Below are positions 1 through 8,091 of a DNA stretch of 64,000 nucleotides, in pieces. The notes under the pieces are model-generated. The model searched no databases, had not been told where the DNA came from, and saw only the letters and a program-made list of their open reading frames with translations. A program made the position numbers and the translations under genes. Where the stretch lies: the NCBI RefSeq assembly GCF_030816505.1, contig NZ_JAUSYB010000001.1, positions 3,596,001 to 3,660,000 of the forward strand, given 5' to 3'. Source of the stretch: Microbacterium sp. W4I20 (GTDB taxonomy: Bacteria > Actinomycetota > Actinomycetes > Actinomycetales > Microbacteriaceae). Positions within the stretch are counted from its first letter, which is position 1. Every line of letters begins with the position of its first letter.

Positions 1-837
1 CTGCTCATCATCATGGCGATGACCGCCGGCACCGGCCTGATCATGTGGTTCGCCGAGCTCGTCACCGAGCGCGGCATCGGCAACGGCATGTCGCTCCTGA
101 TCTTCACGTCGATCGCCGCCACCTTCCCCGGCGCCATGGGTCTCATCTGGCAGACCAAGGGCTTCGAGGTGTTCCTCCTGGTACTCGCGGTCGGCATCAT
201 CGTGATGGGTCTCGTCGTCTTCGTCGAGCAATCGCAGCGCCGTATCCCCGTGCAGTACGCCAAGCGCATGGTCGGACGCCGCACCTACGGCGGCACCAAC
301 ACCTACATCCCGATCAAGGTGAACATGGCGGGTGTGATCCCCGTGATCTTCGCCTCGTCGCTGCTCTACATCCCGGCGCTGATCGCGCAGTTCAACACGC
401 CTCAGGACGGCTCCGTGCCGGCACCCTGGGTGACGTGGATCAGCGCGAACTTCACGACCGGCAACCACCCCGTGTACATGGCGGCGTACTTCCTGCTGAT
501 CATCGGGTTCACCTACTTCTACGTCGCGATCACGTTCAACCCGGTCGAGGTCGCCGACAACATGAAGAAGTACGGCGGCTTCATCCCCGGCATCCGCGCA
601 GGACGCCCGACGGCCGAGTACCTCGACTACGTCCTCACCCGCATCACGCTTCCCGGCTCGCTGTACCTCGGCCTGATCGCGCTCATCCCGCTGATCGCCC
701 TGGCCACCGTCGGCGCCAACCAGAACTTCCCGTTCGGTGGCGCATCGATCCTGATCATCGTGGGCGTCGGCCTCGAGACGGTCAAGCAGATCGATGCACA
801 GCTGCAGCAGCGTCACTACGAAGGGCTCCTCCGGTGA
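1..837 (+). CDS. secY: Protein translocase subunit SecY, C-terminal part (cut by window edge)
   Basis: This is the channel subunit of the SecYEG translocon in the cytoplasmic membrane. The visible 278 residues begin in frame at base 1, so the start lies outside the window. They hold several hydrophobic membrane segments and the conserved cytoplasmic stretch KRMVGRRTYGG. Near the C-terminus are FIPGIRAGRPTAEYLD and the tail QQRHYEGLLR, both typical of SecY. The stop codon overlaps the GTG start of adk by four bases (GTGA), as in the usual actinobacterial secY-adk-map cluster. secE, the partner subunit, lies far away at 44583. The identification is secure; only the N-terminal third is missing. 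Confidence 0.96.
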   Translation: MLIIMAMTAGTGLIMWFAELVTERGIGNGMSLLIFTSIAATFPGAMGLIWQTKGFEVFLLVLAVGIIVMGLVVFVEQSQRRIPVQYAKRMVGRRTYGGTNTYIPIKVNMAGVIPVIFASSLLYIPALIAQFNTPQDGSVPAPWVTWISANFTTGNHPVYMAAYFLLIIGFTYFYVAITFNPVEVADNMKKYGGFIPGIRAGRPTAEYLDYVLTRITLPGSLYLGLIALIPLIALATVGANQNFPFGGASILIIVGVGLETVKQIDAQLQQRHYEGLLR

Positions 838-1430
838 CCTCATCCGCACGTCTTCTCATCGTCGGCCCGCAGGGCTCGGGCAAGGGCACGCAGGGCGTGC
901 GCATCGCCGAGACCTACGGCATCCCGGTCGTCTCGACCGGAGACATGTTCCGCGCGAACATCAAGGAGGGGACGCCGCTCGGCCAGCAGGTCACGGCCAT
1001 CCTCGACTCGGGTGATCTCGTGCCGGATGAGCTGACGAGCGAGATCGTGCGCGATCGCCTGGCTCAGGCGGATGCCGCGAACGGTTTCCTGCTCGACGGG
1101 TACCCGCGCAACGTCGCCCAGGTGGCGCACCTCGAGGAGTTCCTGGCGGGCCGGGGCGAGTCGCTCGACGCGGTCATCGTGCTCGACGTGCCGCGTGACG
1201 AGAGCATGTCGCGCCTCGCGCTGCGTGCTTCCGAGCAGGGGCGATCGGATGACACCATCGAGGCCATCGCGCACCGTCTCGACATCTACGAGCACGAGAC
1301 GGCCCCGATCATCGAGGTCTACGGCGCTAAGGGCATCGTCGACCGCATCGACGGCGTGGGCTCGCTGGATCAGATCACCGAGCGCATCTCGGCGGCCCTG
1401 GCCGCTCGCGGCCTGCGCCTCGCGGCCTGA
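834..1430 (+). CDS. adk: Adenylate kinase, short-LID form
   Basis: Converts AMP plus ATP to two ADP in the cytosol and so sets the adenylate balance. The 198-residue protein has the P-loop GPQGSGKGTQ near residue 10, the AMP-binding segment STGDMFRANI and the Walker-B-like LLDGYPRN. The LID is short and has no zinc cysteines, consistent with its length being below the roughly 215 residues of long-LID enzymes. The GTG start at 834 is chosen because it overlaps the secY stop, implying translational coupling. map follows 10 bases after the stop. Function is certain from the motifs. Confidence 0.96.
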   Translation: MTSSARLLIVGPQGSGKGTQGVRIAETYGIPVVSTGDMFRANIKEGTPLGQQVTAILDSGDLVPDELTSEIVRDRLAQADAANGFLLDGYPRNVAQVAHLEEFLAGRGESLDAVIVLDVPRDESMSRLALRASEQGRSDDTIEAIAHRLDIYEHETAPIIEVYGAKGIVDRIDGVGSLDQITERISAALAARGLRLAA

Positions 1431-1440
1431 GGCTCGTGTG

Positions 1441-2292
1441 ATGTTCCGCCGGTCGATCTACAAGACCCCGGCTCAGCTGAAGGCCATGGTCGAGCCCGGG
1501 CTCATCACGGCGGCGGCGCTCGACGCCGTGCGCCCGCTGATCCGTCCGGGAATCACGACGCTCCAACTCGATGAGGCCGCGAATCGCGCGATCGTCGAGC
1601 GCGGGGCGGAGTCGAACTTCCAGCTCGTGCGCGGCTACCACCACACCATCTGCGTGTCGGTGAACGAGCAGGTCGTCCACGGGATCCCGGGGGAGCGGGT
1701 GCTGCAGGCCGGCGACATCGTCTCGGTCGACTGCGGCGCACAGTTCCAGGGATGGAACGGCGACAGCGCCATCAGCGTGGTCGTACCCGACCCGGAGCGC
1801 CCGCAGCTCGTCGCACAGCGCGAGGAGCTGTCGCGGGTGACCGAGGGGTCGATGTGGGCCGGGATCGCCGCGATGGCGTCGGCGTCGTACATCGACGAGA
1901 TCGGCGCCGCGATCCAGGGCTACATCGAATCTCAGGGGCTGTCCGCGGTGTCGGGGGAGCCGTACGGCATCCTCCGCGAGTACGTCGGCCACGGCATCGG
2001 ACGCAAGATGCACGAGGCCCCCAGCGTCTTCAACTACCGCACGCCGGACCGGGGCGAAGAGATCAAGCCCGGCCTCGTGCTGGCGATCGAACCCATGGTC
2101 ACCGCGGGTGGCGAGGCCACCTACGTCGAGGACGACGACTGGACCGTCACCACCGTCGACGGCACTGACGGCTCACATTGGGAACATAGCGTGGCCCGGC
2201 ATGATGGGGGTATCTGGGTGCTGACTGCGCCCGATGGCGGAAAAGCCGGACTCGCCCCGTTCGGGGTCGAGCCTCGAGAGATCGGAAAGTAA
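1441..2292 (+). CDS. map: Methionine aminopeptidase, type I
   Basis: Removes the initiator methionine from nascent proteins as a metal-dependent cytosolic peptidase. The 283-residue protein shows the five metal ligands in order: two Asp in VSVDCGAQFQGWNGDSA, His in YVGHGIG, Glu in LAIEPMV, and Glu in GSHWEHSV. The substrate His is in GYHHTICVSVNEQVVHG. A GTG directly before the ATG (1438) is an alternative start that would add one residue. The C-terminus runs about 20 residues past the last ligand. Its TAA stop overlaps the ATG of the next gene by one base. Confidence 0.95.
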   Translation: MFRRSIYKTPAQLKAMVEPGLITAAALDAVRPLIRPGITTLQLDEAANRAIVERGAESNFQLVRGYHHTICVSVNEQVVHGIPGERVLQAGDIVSVDCGAQFQGWNGDSAISVVVPDPERPQLVAQREELSRVTEGSMWAGIAAMASASYIDEIGAAIQGYIESQGLSAVSGEPYGILREYVGHGIGRKMHEAPSVFNYRTPDRGEEIKPGLVLAIEPMVTAGGEATYVEDDDWTVTTVDGTDGSHWEHSVARHDGGIWVLTAPDGGKAGLAPFGVEPREIGK

Positions 2293-2966
2293 TGGCAGCG
2301 GCGAAGAGCAACACGAACTGGTTCGCGATCGGGGTATCGGCGGCCGTCGTCGTCATCCTCGTCGTTCTCGGCGGACTCGTGGTGTTCCTCAACAACCAGG
2401 CCACGAGCCCTGGTGCGACGCCTGGCAGCAACCAGACCTTCAACTCCGAGACGGGTGCGGTCACCGTCGGTGACGGCAAGGCCGAGGACGAGGTCAAGGT
2501 CTTCGTCGACTTCCAGTGCCCCGTCTGCAAGAGCTTCGAGGACCAGTACGGTGCCGCGCTCGAGTCCAAGGCTGAAGACGGCAGCATCGTTCTCGAGTAC
2601 CACCCGATCGCGATCCTCGACCGCTATTCGCAGGGCACCGAGTACTCGTCTCGTTCCGCGGGCGCCGCTGTGTGCGTCGCCGAGTCGAACCCGGAGCTCT
2701 ACCTCGACTACGCCAAGGCGCTGTTCGCGAACCAGCCCGCAGAGAACTCTTCCGGTCTCACGACGGACGAGCTCGCGGCAATGGCCACGCAGGTCGGCGC
2801 GGATGACTCCGTCGAGTGCATCACCGATGAGACCTACCGGAAGTTCGGCGCCGCGCAGGCGAAGAGCAACGACATCCGCGGTACGCCGACCGTCGAGGTC
2901 AACGGCACCCGGCTGGACCTGCAGAACCCCGCCGACATGAAGACGTTCACCGATCTGCTCGGTTGA
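2292..2966 (+). CDS. Membrane-anchored DsbA-like thioredoxin-fold protein
   Basis: A 224-residue protein with one N-terminal membrane segment (about residues 11-34) followed by an extracytoplasmic thioredoxin fold of the DsbA/Thioredoxin_4 type. The redox motif is CPVC within FVDFQCPVCKSFEDQYG. The cis-proline loop is likely GTPTVEVNG near residue 200. The family catalyses formation or isomerisation of disulfides in exported proteins; the exact substrate is unknown. The ATG overlaps the map stop, so it is co-transcribed with secY-adk-map, which fits a role with newly exported proteins. Two further cysteines (AVCVAES, VECITDE) might form a structural disulfide. Confidence 0.88.
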   Translation: MAAAKSNTNWFAIGVSAAVVVILVVLGGLVVFLNNQATSPGATPGSNQTFNSETGAVTVGDGKAEDEVKVFVDFQCPVCKSFEDQYGAALESKAEDGSIVLEYHPIAILDRYSQGTEYSSRSAGAAVCVAESNPELYLDYAKALFANQPAENSSGLTTDELAAMATQVGADDSVECITDETYRKFGAAQAKSNDIRGTPTVEVNGTRLDLQNPADMKTFTDLLG

Positions 2967-3134
2967 CCCGGATCTGCTGACTCGCGCATCCGGCTCAAGT
3001 TGCCGGACGGCCACAGAGGGTCTAACATAGATCTTTGGTGCCTTGTGCCTTGATTCGGCGTGTCCGATCGGTTCGGCATCACACACCACCCACCCACCGC
3101 AGATCGACCGGTCTGCAGAAGCGTCAGCGAGGCT

Positions 3135-3356
3135 ATGGCTAAGAAAGACGGTGTCATCGAGATCGAGGGCGTGATCTCCGAGGCTCTGCCCAACGCGATG
3201 TTCCGCGTTGAGCTCAGCAACGGACACAAGGTCCTTGCAACGATCTCCGGCAAGATGCGGCAGAACTACATCCGCATCATCCCCGAAGACCGCGTGGTCG
3301 TGGAGCTCAGCCCCTACGACCTCACCCGCGGCCGTATCGTCTACCGCTACCGCTGA
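3135..3356 (+). CDS. infA: Translation initiation factor IF-1
   Basis: A 73-residue OB-fold protein that occupies the ribosomal A site during initiation. The sequence begins [20 protein letters not shown] and ends with the typical [11 protein letters not shown], and matches the standard IF-1 length exactly. The upstream gap of 168 bases after the thioredoxin-like gene contains an A/T-rich stretch (TCTAACATAGATCT around 3022) that could hold its own promoter. The start is fixed by the conserved MAKKD. It heads the infA-rpmJ-rpsM-rpsK-rpoA-rplQ set. Confidence 0.97.
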   Translation: MAKKDGVIEIEGVISEALPNAMFRVELSNGHKVLATISGKMRQNYIRIIPEDRVVVELSPYDLTRGRIVYRYR

Positions 3357-3421
3357 TCGGTCGAGAAGTAACGGCCTGCCTCGGTTCCGGGGCGGTACGA
3401 AGACAGCGATAAGGAAACATC

Positions 3422-3538
3422 ATGAAGGTCAACCCGAGCGTCAAGCCGATCTGCGATCACTGCAAGGTGATCCGCCGCCACGGCCGCGTCATGGTGATCT
3501 GCAAGAGCAACCCGCGTCACAAGCAGCGCCAGGGCTGA
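3422..3538 (+). CDS. rpmJ: 50S ribosomal protein L36 (zinc-ribbon form)
   Basis: A 38-residue ribosomal protein, [14 protein letters not shown] through the end at HKQRQG. It is the C+ form, with zinc ligands C11, C14, C27 and H33. The TAAGGA before the ATG is a good ribosome binding site. It follows infA at the usual spacing. Being zinc-dependent, it is normally one of a pair whose zinc-free paralogue is made under zinc starvation; no such paralogue is in this window. Confidence 0.97.
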   Translation: MKVNPSVKPICDHCKVIRRHGRVMVICKSNPRHKQRQG

Positions 3539-3590
3539 CCTGCGCTGCGCGGCACTGCTCGCGCACATCTCACAACTCAATACGAAACGG

Positions 3591-3651
3591 CAGGATCAGA
3601 TCCCGTGAAAGCGGGGGACACCTCGGGGCGGAGGCCCGGGCACCGATCCTG
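3591..3651 (+). promoter_or_regulatory. Candidate structured leader RNA before rpsM
   Basis: The 145-base gap between rpmJ and rpsM contains an outer 7-bp stem, CAGGATC (3591-3597) with GATCCTG (3645-3651). It encloses two smaller hairpins: CCCG/CGGG at 3602-3615 and CCTC/GAGG at 3621-3634. That is a three-way-junction layout just upstream of the first gene of the alpha operon, the place where S4 binds in E. coli. No match to a known class can be shown by eye, and covariation has not been tested. Confidence 0.4.
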
Positions 3652-3683
3652 TTCCATACCTCCACTACATCCAGGAGAACCGC

Positions 3684-4058
<375 letters not shown>

Positions 4059-4089
4059 ACGCGGCCTCAGGGACTAGGAGAACATTTTC

Positions 4090-4488
4090 ATGGCTGCACC
4101 CAAGGCCGCCGCGCGCAAGCCGCGCCGCAAGGAAAAGAAGAACATCGCGCTGGGCCAGGCCCACATCAAGTCGACGTTCAACAACACGATCGTCTCGATC
4201 ACCGACCCGTCCGGTGCTGTCATCAGCTGGGCATCGTCGGGTGGCGTGGGCTTCAAGGGCTCCCGCAAGTCGACCCCGTACGCCGCAGGTCTTGCTGCCG
4301 AGTCTGCTGCGCGTCAGGCGCAGGAGCACGGCGTCAAGAAGGTCGACGTCTTCGTGAAGGGTCCGGGCTCCGGCCGCGAGACCGCGATCCGCTCGCTTCA
4401 GGCCGCCGGCCTCGAGGTCGGCTCGATCTCGGACGTCACCCCGCAGGCGCACAACGGCTGCCGCCCGCCGAAGCGTCGCCGCGTCTGA
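4090..4488 (+). CDS. rpsK: 30S ribosomal protein S11
   Basis: A 132-residue S11 of the 30S platform. Conserved parts are [31 protein letters not shown] and the C-terminal [13 protein letters not shown] sequence, seen here as [14 protein letters not shown]. It has a basic N-terminus ([14 protein letters not shown]). It follows rpsM after 31 bases with a TAGGAGAA ribosome binding site. A strong hairpin lies between it and rpoA. Confidence 0.98.
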   Translation: MAAPKAAARKPRRKEKKNIALGQAHIKSTFNNTIVSITDPSGAVISWASSGGVGFKGSRKSTPYAAGLAAESAARQAQEHGVKKVDVFVKGPGSGRETAIRSLQAAGLEVGSISDVTPQAHNGCRPPKRRRV

Positions 4489-4499
4489 TCCGGCTTAGT

Positions 4500-4534
4500 C
4501 GAGCCGCTCGGCCCTCCGGGGTCCGAGCGGCTCG
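4500..4534 (+). terminator. Hairpin between rpsK and rpoA (partial terminator or processing site)
   Basis: Arms 4500-4511 and 4523-4534 pair perfectly over 12 bp (CGAGCCGCTCGG with its complement) around an 11-base loop. There is no T-run after it. It sits 12 bases after the rpsK stop and about 105 bases before rpoA. It may lower read-through from the ribosomal genes into rpoA or mark an mRNA end. A further short inverted repeat CACATG/CATGTG flanks the A/T-rich sequence before rpoA (about 4599-4623), where an internal promoter could lie. Confidence 0.5.
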
Positions 4535-4640
4535 ACGCCCGCCCTGGGCCATGCTCAGGGGTCGGGCATCGACTTCCACAATTGAAGACCTCACCACACC
4601 ACATGTCATATAGCGGGCATGTGATCGAAAGGAACACAGA

Positions 4641-5630
4641 GTGCTCATTGCACAGCGTCCCACACTGACCGAGGAAAAGATCGTCGAGAACCGTAGCCGG
4701 TTCATCATCGAGCCTCTCGAGCCCGGCTTCGGTTACACGATCGGCAACGCGCTGCGTCGCAGCCTGCTGTCGTCGATCCCCGGTGCCGCAGTCACCAGCG
4801 TTCGTCTCGACGGCGTGCTGCACGAGTTCAGCACCATCCCCGGCGTGAAGGAGGATGTCACCGAGATCATCCTCAACATCAAGCAGCTCGTGGTCTCGTC
4901 GGAGCGCGACGAGCCCATCACCGCGTACCTGCGCAAGACCGGTTCGGGCGAAGTGACCGCCGCTGACATCTCGGCTCCGGCCGGTGTCGAGGTCCAGAAC
5001 CCCGAGCTCGTCATCGCGACGCTCAACGAGACCGCCAAGTTCGAGCTCGAGCTCACGATCGAGCGCGGCCGTGGATACGTCTCCGCGACGCAGAACCGCA
5101 ACGAGTACGCCGAGGCCGGTCAGATCCCGATCGACTCGATCTACTCGCCGGTCCTCAAGGTCAGCTACCGCGTCGAGGCGACTCGTGCCGGTGAGCGCAC
5201 CGACTTCGACAAGCTCGTCCTGGACGTCGAGACCAAGTCGTCGATCAGCCCGCGCGACGCTGTCGCTTCGGCTGCGAAGACGCTCACCGAGCTGTTCGGT
5301 CTCGCCCGCGAGCTGAACGTCGAGGCTGAGGGCATCGAGATCGGTCCGGCACCGGTGGAGGCAGTGAACTCCAGCGAGCTGTCGATGCCGATCGAAGACC
5401 TCGACCTCTCGGTCCGGTCGTACAACTGCCTGAAGCGTGAGGGCATCAACACTGTTTCCGAGCTCGTCGCCCTGTCGGAGACGCAGCTCATGAACATCCG
5501 CAATTTCGGCCAGAAGTCGGTCGACGAGGTGCGCGACAAGCTCATCTCGCTCGGTCTGTCGCTCAAGGATTCGGTGCCCGGTTTCGACGGCGCCCACTTC
5601 TACGGCGGCAGCGAAGACGAGTCCTTCTGA
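4641..5630 (+). CDS. rpoA: DNA-directed RNA polymerase subunit alpha
   Basis: A 329-residue alpha subunit. The N-terminal domain (about 1-230) has [24 protein letters not shown] sequence, seen as [19 protein letters not shown], for dimerisation and beta/beta-prime assembly. After a short linker, the C-terminal domain (about 250-310) contains [17 protein letters not shown] and [13 protein letters not shown], which bind UP elements and activators. The GTG start [12 protein letters not shown] is the usual one and is preceded by GAAAGGAAC. rplQ follows 29 bases later. Confidence 0.98.
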   Translation: MLIAQRPTLTEEKIVENRSRFIIEPLEPGFGYTIGNALRRSLLSSIPGAAVTSVRLDGVLHEFSTIPGVKEDVTEIILNIKQLVVSSERDEPITAYLRKTGSGEVTAADISAPAGVEVQNPELVIATLNETAKFELELTIERGRGYVSATQNRNEYAEAGQIPIDSIYSPVLKVSYRVEATRAGERTDFDKLVLDVETKSSISPRDAVASAAKTLTELFGLARELNVEAEGIEIGPAPVEAVNSSELSMPIEDLDLSVRSYNCLKREGINTVSELVALSETQLMNIRNFGQKSVDEVRDKLISLGLSLKDSVPGFDGAHFYGGSEDESF

Positions 5631-5659
5631 AACCCGACCTTCCGACCAGGAGTTAGATC

Positions 5660-6226
5660 ATGCCTAAGCCCACCAAGGGTCCCCGCCTCGGAGGCGGCCC
5701 CGCCCACGAGCGTCTGCTGCTTGCCAACCTCGCGGCGGCTCTCTTCACCCACAAGTCGATCAAGACGACCGAGACCAAGGCCAAGCGCCTGCGTCCGCTC
5801 GCCGAGCGACTGATCACCTTCGCCAAGCGCGGCGACCTGCACGCACGCCGTCGCGTGCTGTCGGTCATCGGTGACAAGAGCGTCGTGCACACTCTCTTCA
5901 CCGAGATCGCACCGCTCGTCGCCGACCGTGAGGGCGGCTACACCCGCATCACGAAGGTCGGCAACCGCAAGGGCGACAACGCTCCGATGGCTGTCATCGA
6001 GCTCGTCCTCGAGCCGGTCAACCCGAAGCCGAAGTCCGCCAAGAAGACGGCTGCCGCCGCTTCGAAGGCCGACAAGCCGGCCGAGGTCGTCGAGGAGGCT
6101 CCCGCTGAGGAGGCTCCCGCCGAGGACGCCGCTGTCGAGGAGGCACCCGCGGCTGACGCCGGTGCCGAGTCGCAGGCCGAGGGCGAAGCAGCCGAGGCTG
6201 CCGCCGAGGACGCTGTCGAGAAGTAA
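5660..6226 (+). CDS. rplQ: 50S ribosomal protein L17 with long acidic tail
   Basis: L17 of the large subunit, next to the tunnel exit. The core (about residues 1-120) has [20 protein letters not shown] and [20 protein letters not shown]. The protein is 188 residues, about 65 longer than E. coli L17, because of an Ala/Glu-rich tail with repeats of [12 protein letters not shown]. Such tails are common in actinobacterial L17, and their role is unknown. It is the last gene of the operon, and a strong terminator follows within 15 bases. Confidence 0.97.
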   Translation: MPKPTKGPRLGGGPAHERLLLANLAAALFTHKSIKTTETKAKRLRPLAERLITFAKRGDLHARRRVLSVIGDKSVVHTLFTEIAPLVADREGGYTRITKVGNRKGDNAPMAVIELVLEPVNPKPKSAKKTAAAASKADKPAEVVEEAPAEEAPAEDAAVEEAPAADAGAESQAEGEAAEAAAEDAVEK

Positions 6227-6240
6227 GCACCTCTCACGAC

Positions 6241-6278
6241 GAAGCCCGCCGCCCCATCCGGGGTGGCGGGCTTCGTCG
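6241..6278 (+). terminator. rplQ: Rho-independent terminator of the alpha operon
   Basis: GAAGCCCGCC (6241-6250) pairs with GGCGGGCTTC (6265-6274). The stem continues inward as GCCCC/GGGGT to a four-base loop ATCC (6256-6259). A short T-rich tail follows. It lies directly after rplQ and before the convergent ligase gene. Confidence 0.85.
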
Positions 6279-6312
6279 TTTCTGGGCCGGTTCTGCCGCT
6301 GCTGCCGGGACA

Positions 6313-6389
6313 ACTTCTGCGGCCATCCCGAACTTCTGCGGCCGATCGGCCGACAGATGGCCGCAGAAGTTCGGATCGGCCGCAGAAGT
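6313..6389. repeat. Fold-back word element (two direct and two inverted copies)
   Basis: The 12-base word ACTTCTGCGGCC occurs at 6313-6324 and 6332-6343. Its reverse complement occurs at 6359-6370 and 6378-6389. The whole can fold as nested or side-by-side hairpins. It lies between the rplQ terminator and the convergent ligase gene, outside any gene. Elements with the same design but a different word occur at 47556-47616, and simple two-arm versions at 17214-17265 and 48986-49044. Confidence 0.8.
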
Positions 6390-6410
6390 CGGGGGCCAGG
6401 GCGGGCGAGG

Positions 6411-7985
6411 TCAGCGGGCGCGGAGGTCCTTGCGGAGGATCTTCCCCGACGCCGACTTCGGGATCGCGTCGATGAACTCGACCTGCCGCACCTTCTCGTG
6501 CGGTGCGACGTGGGCGGCCACGTGCGCCATGACGGTATCCGCGTCGAGATCGGCATCCGCCTGCCGCACCACGAACGCCTTCGGGACTTCCTGACCGTCG
6601 TCGTCGTGCACGCCGATGACCGCGGCGTCGGCGATGGACGGATGCTCCAGCAGCACGGCCTCGAGAACCGCGGGCGCGACCTGGTAGCCCTTGTACTTGA
6701 TGAGCTCCTTGAGTCGGTCGACGATCCGGAACACCCCGTCGTGGGTCACGGTGGCGACGTCGCCGGTGTGCAGCCAGCCGTCGGCATCGAGCATCTGCGC
6801 CGTCGCATCCGGACGGTTGAGGTAGCCCTTCATGACCTGCGGGCCGCGGATGAGCAGCTCGCCCGGTTCGCTCGCGCCCTCGTCCGGCACGGTCACGTCG
6901 ACGCCGGTCTCCGCGTCGATCAGTCGCGCCTCGGTGCTGCGGAGCAGCAGTCCGACGGAGGAGCGGTCGATGTCGTCGCGGTCGGCGGGGATGGCATGGG
7001 TCACGGGGCTGGTCTCCGTCATGCCGTACCCCTGGCAGACGGTGCAGTTCAGCCGGGTCGCCACCGCGGAGGCGAGGGCGCCGTCGAGCGGAGCCGCACC
7101 CGAGAAGATGACCTTGACCGCCGAGAGGTCGAATTCGTCGACCAACGGATGCTTCGCCAGCGCGACCGCGATCGGCGGGGCGATGAACACCCAGGTCGTG
7201 CGGTGCTCGGCGACCACCCGCAGGAAGTCGATGAGATCGAACCGCGGCATCGTCACCAGGGCCGCCCGCTGTCGCAGCGCGAAGTTGAGCAGTACCGTCA
7301 TGCCGTAGATGTGGAAGAAGGGGAGCACCGCCAGGACGCGGTCGTCGTCGGCCAGTGAGATCGTCGACTGGCACTGGCTCACGTTCGCGACGAGATTGCG
7401 GTGCGTGAGCATGACGCCCTTGGGGCGCCCGGTCGTGCCCGACGAGTACGGCAGCACCGCGAGGTGCTCGTCCGGATCGAACGTCACAGAGGGGGCGGCG
7501 TTCCCTTCGCCGAGCAGCGCGGCAAGGGACGGATGCCCTTCGACACCGTCGAGGACGATGAGGTGGTCGGCGGCGATCCCGACCTTCGCGGCCGCCGCCT
7601 CCGCGCCGGGGAGGAGCGGTGACACGGTGATCAGCCAGTCCGCTTCGGCGTCGGTGAGCTGATTGGCGACCTCGTCGGGGGTGTAGAGCGAGTTGATCGT
7701 GGTCGCGGTGGCCCCTGCGCGCAGGATGCCGTGGAAGACCGTCGCGAACGCCGGGATGTTCGGGCACAGCACGCCGACGCGCGTCCCGACGGCGACCCCG
7801 CGCGCGGCGAGAGCGCCGGCGAACAGGTCGATCTGGGCGATCAGCTGCCGATAGGTCGTCTCGGCGCCGCTGGTGCCGTCGACGAGCGCGGTCGCGTCGA
7901 GTCGGGTCTCGTCGAGATCGCCGAAGAGGTATTCGTACACCGAGACCGCGGGGATCTCCGCATCCGGGTAGGTGCTGCGAACCAT
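6411..7985 (-). CDS. 4-coumarate--CoA-ligase-like acyl-CoA synthetase
   Basis: A 524-residue member of the AMP-forming ligase family, which activates a carboxylic acid as an acyl-AMP and transfers it to CoA. Seen motifs are the phosphate loop YSSGTTGRPKGV (about residue 180), YGMTETSPVTH, GWLHTGDVA and the C-terminal catalytic lysine motif SASGKILRKDLR. The ATG at 7985 is preceded by a strong AAGGAG on the minus strand. The substrate cannot be read from sequence; 4CL-like and medium-chain acids are both possible. It points toward rplQ and ends just past the fold-back element. The neighbouring regulator-transporter pair may be unrelated. Confidence 0.88.
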   Translation of the reverse strand: MVRSTYPDAEIPAVSVYEYLFGDLDETRLDATALVDGTSGAETTYRQLIAQIDLFAGALAARGVAVGTRVGVLCPNIPAFATVFHGILRAGATATTINSLYTPDEVANQLTDAEADWLITVSPLLPGAEAAAAKVGIAADHLIVLDGVEGHPSLAALLGEGNAAPSVTFDPDEHLAVLPYSSGTTGRPKGVMLTHRNLVANVSQCQSTISLADDDRVLAVLPFFHIYGMTVLLNFALRQRAALVTMPRFDLIDFLRVVAEHRTTWVFIAPPIAVALAKHPLVDEFDLSAVKVIFSGAAPLDGALASAVATRLNCTVCQGYGMTETSPVTHAIPADRDDIDRSSVGLLLRSTEARLIDAETGVDVTVPDEGASEPGELLIRGPQVMKGYLNRPDATAQMLDADGWLHTGDVATVTHDGVFRIVDRLKELIKYKGYQVAPAVLEAVLLEHPSIADAAVIGVHDDDGQEVPKAFVVRQADADLDADTVMAHVAAHVAPHEKVRQVEFIDAIPKSASGKILRKDLRAR

Positions 7986-8091
7986 GAGATCTCCTTCGAT
8001 CCGGGTGAGGCGGCGGCGGCGCGCGCTGGCATTCAGTGTCGCACAGGGCGGCATCGCGTACCAGGGCGCGAATGCGAAGCCGCGACGCCGA

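Noticed and set aside
1-12. Truncated SecY as a pseudogene
   Set aside because: The frame is open to base 1; the gene is cut by the window edge, not broken.
6313-6389. CRISPR array
   Set aside because: The repeat word is only 12 bases, occurs in both orientations and has no regular spacers. No cas genes are near.
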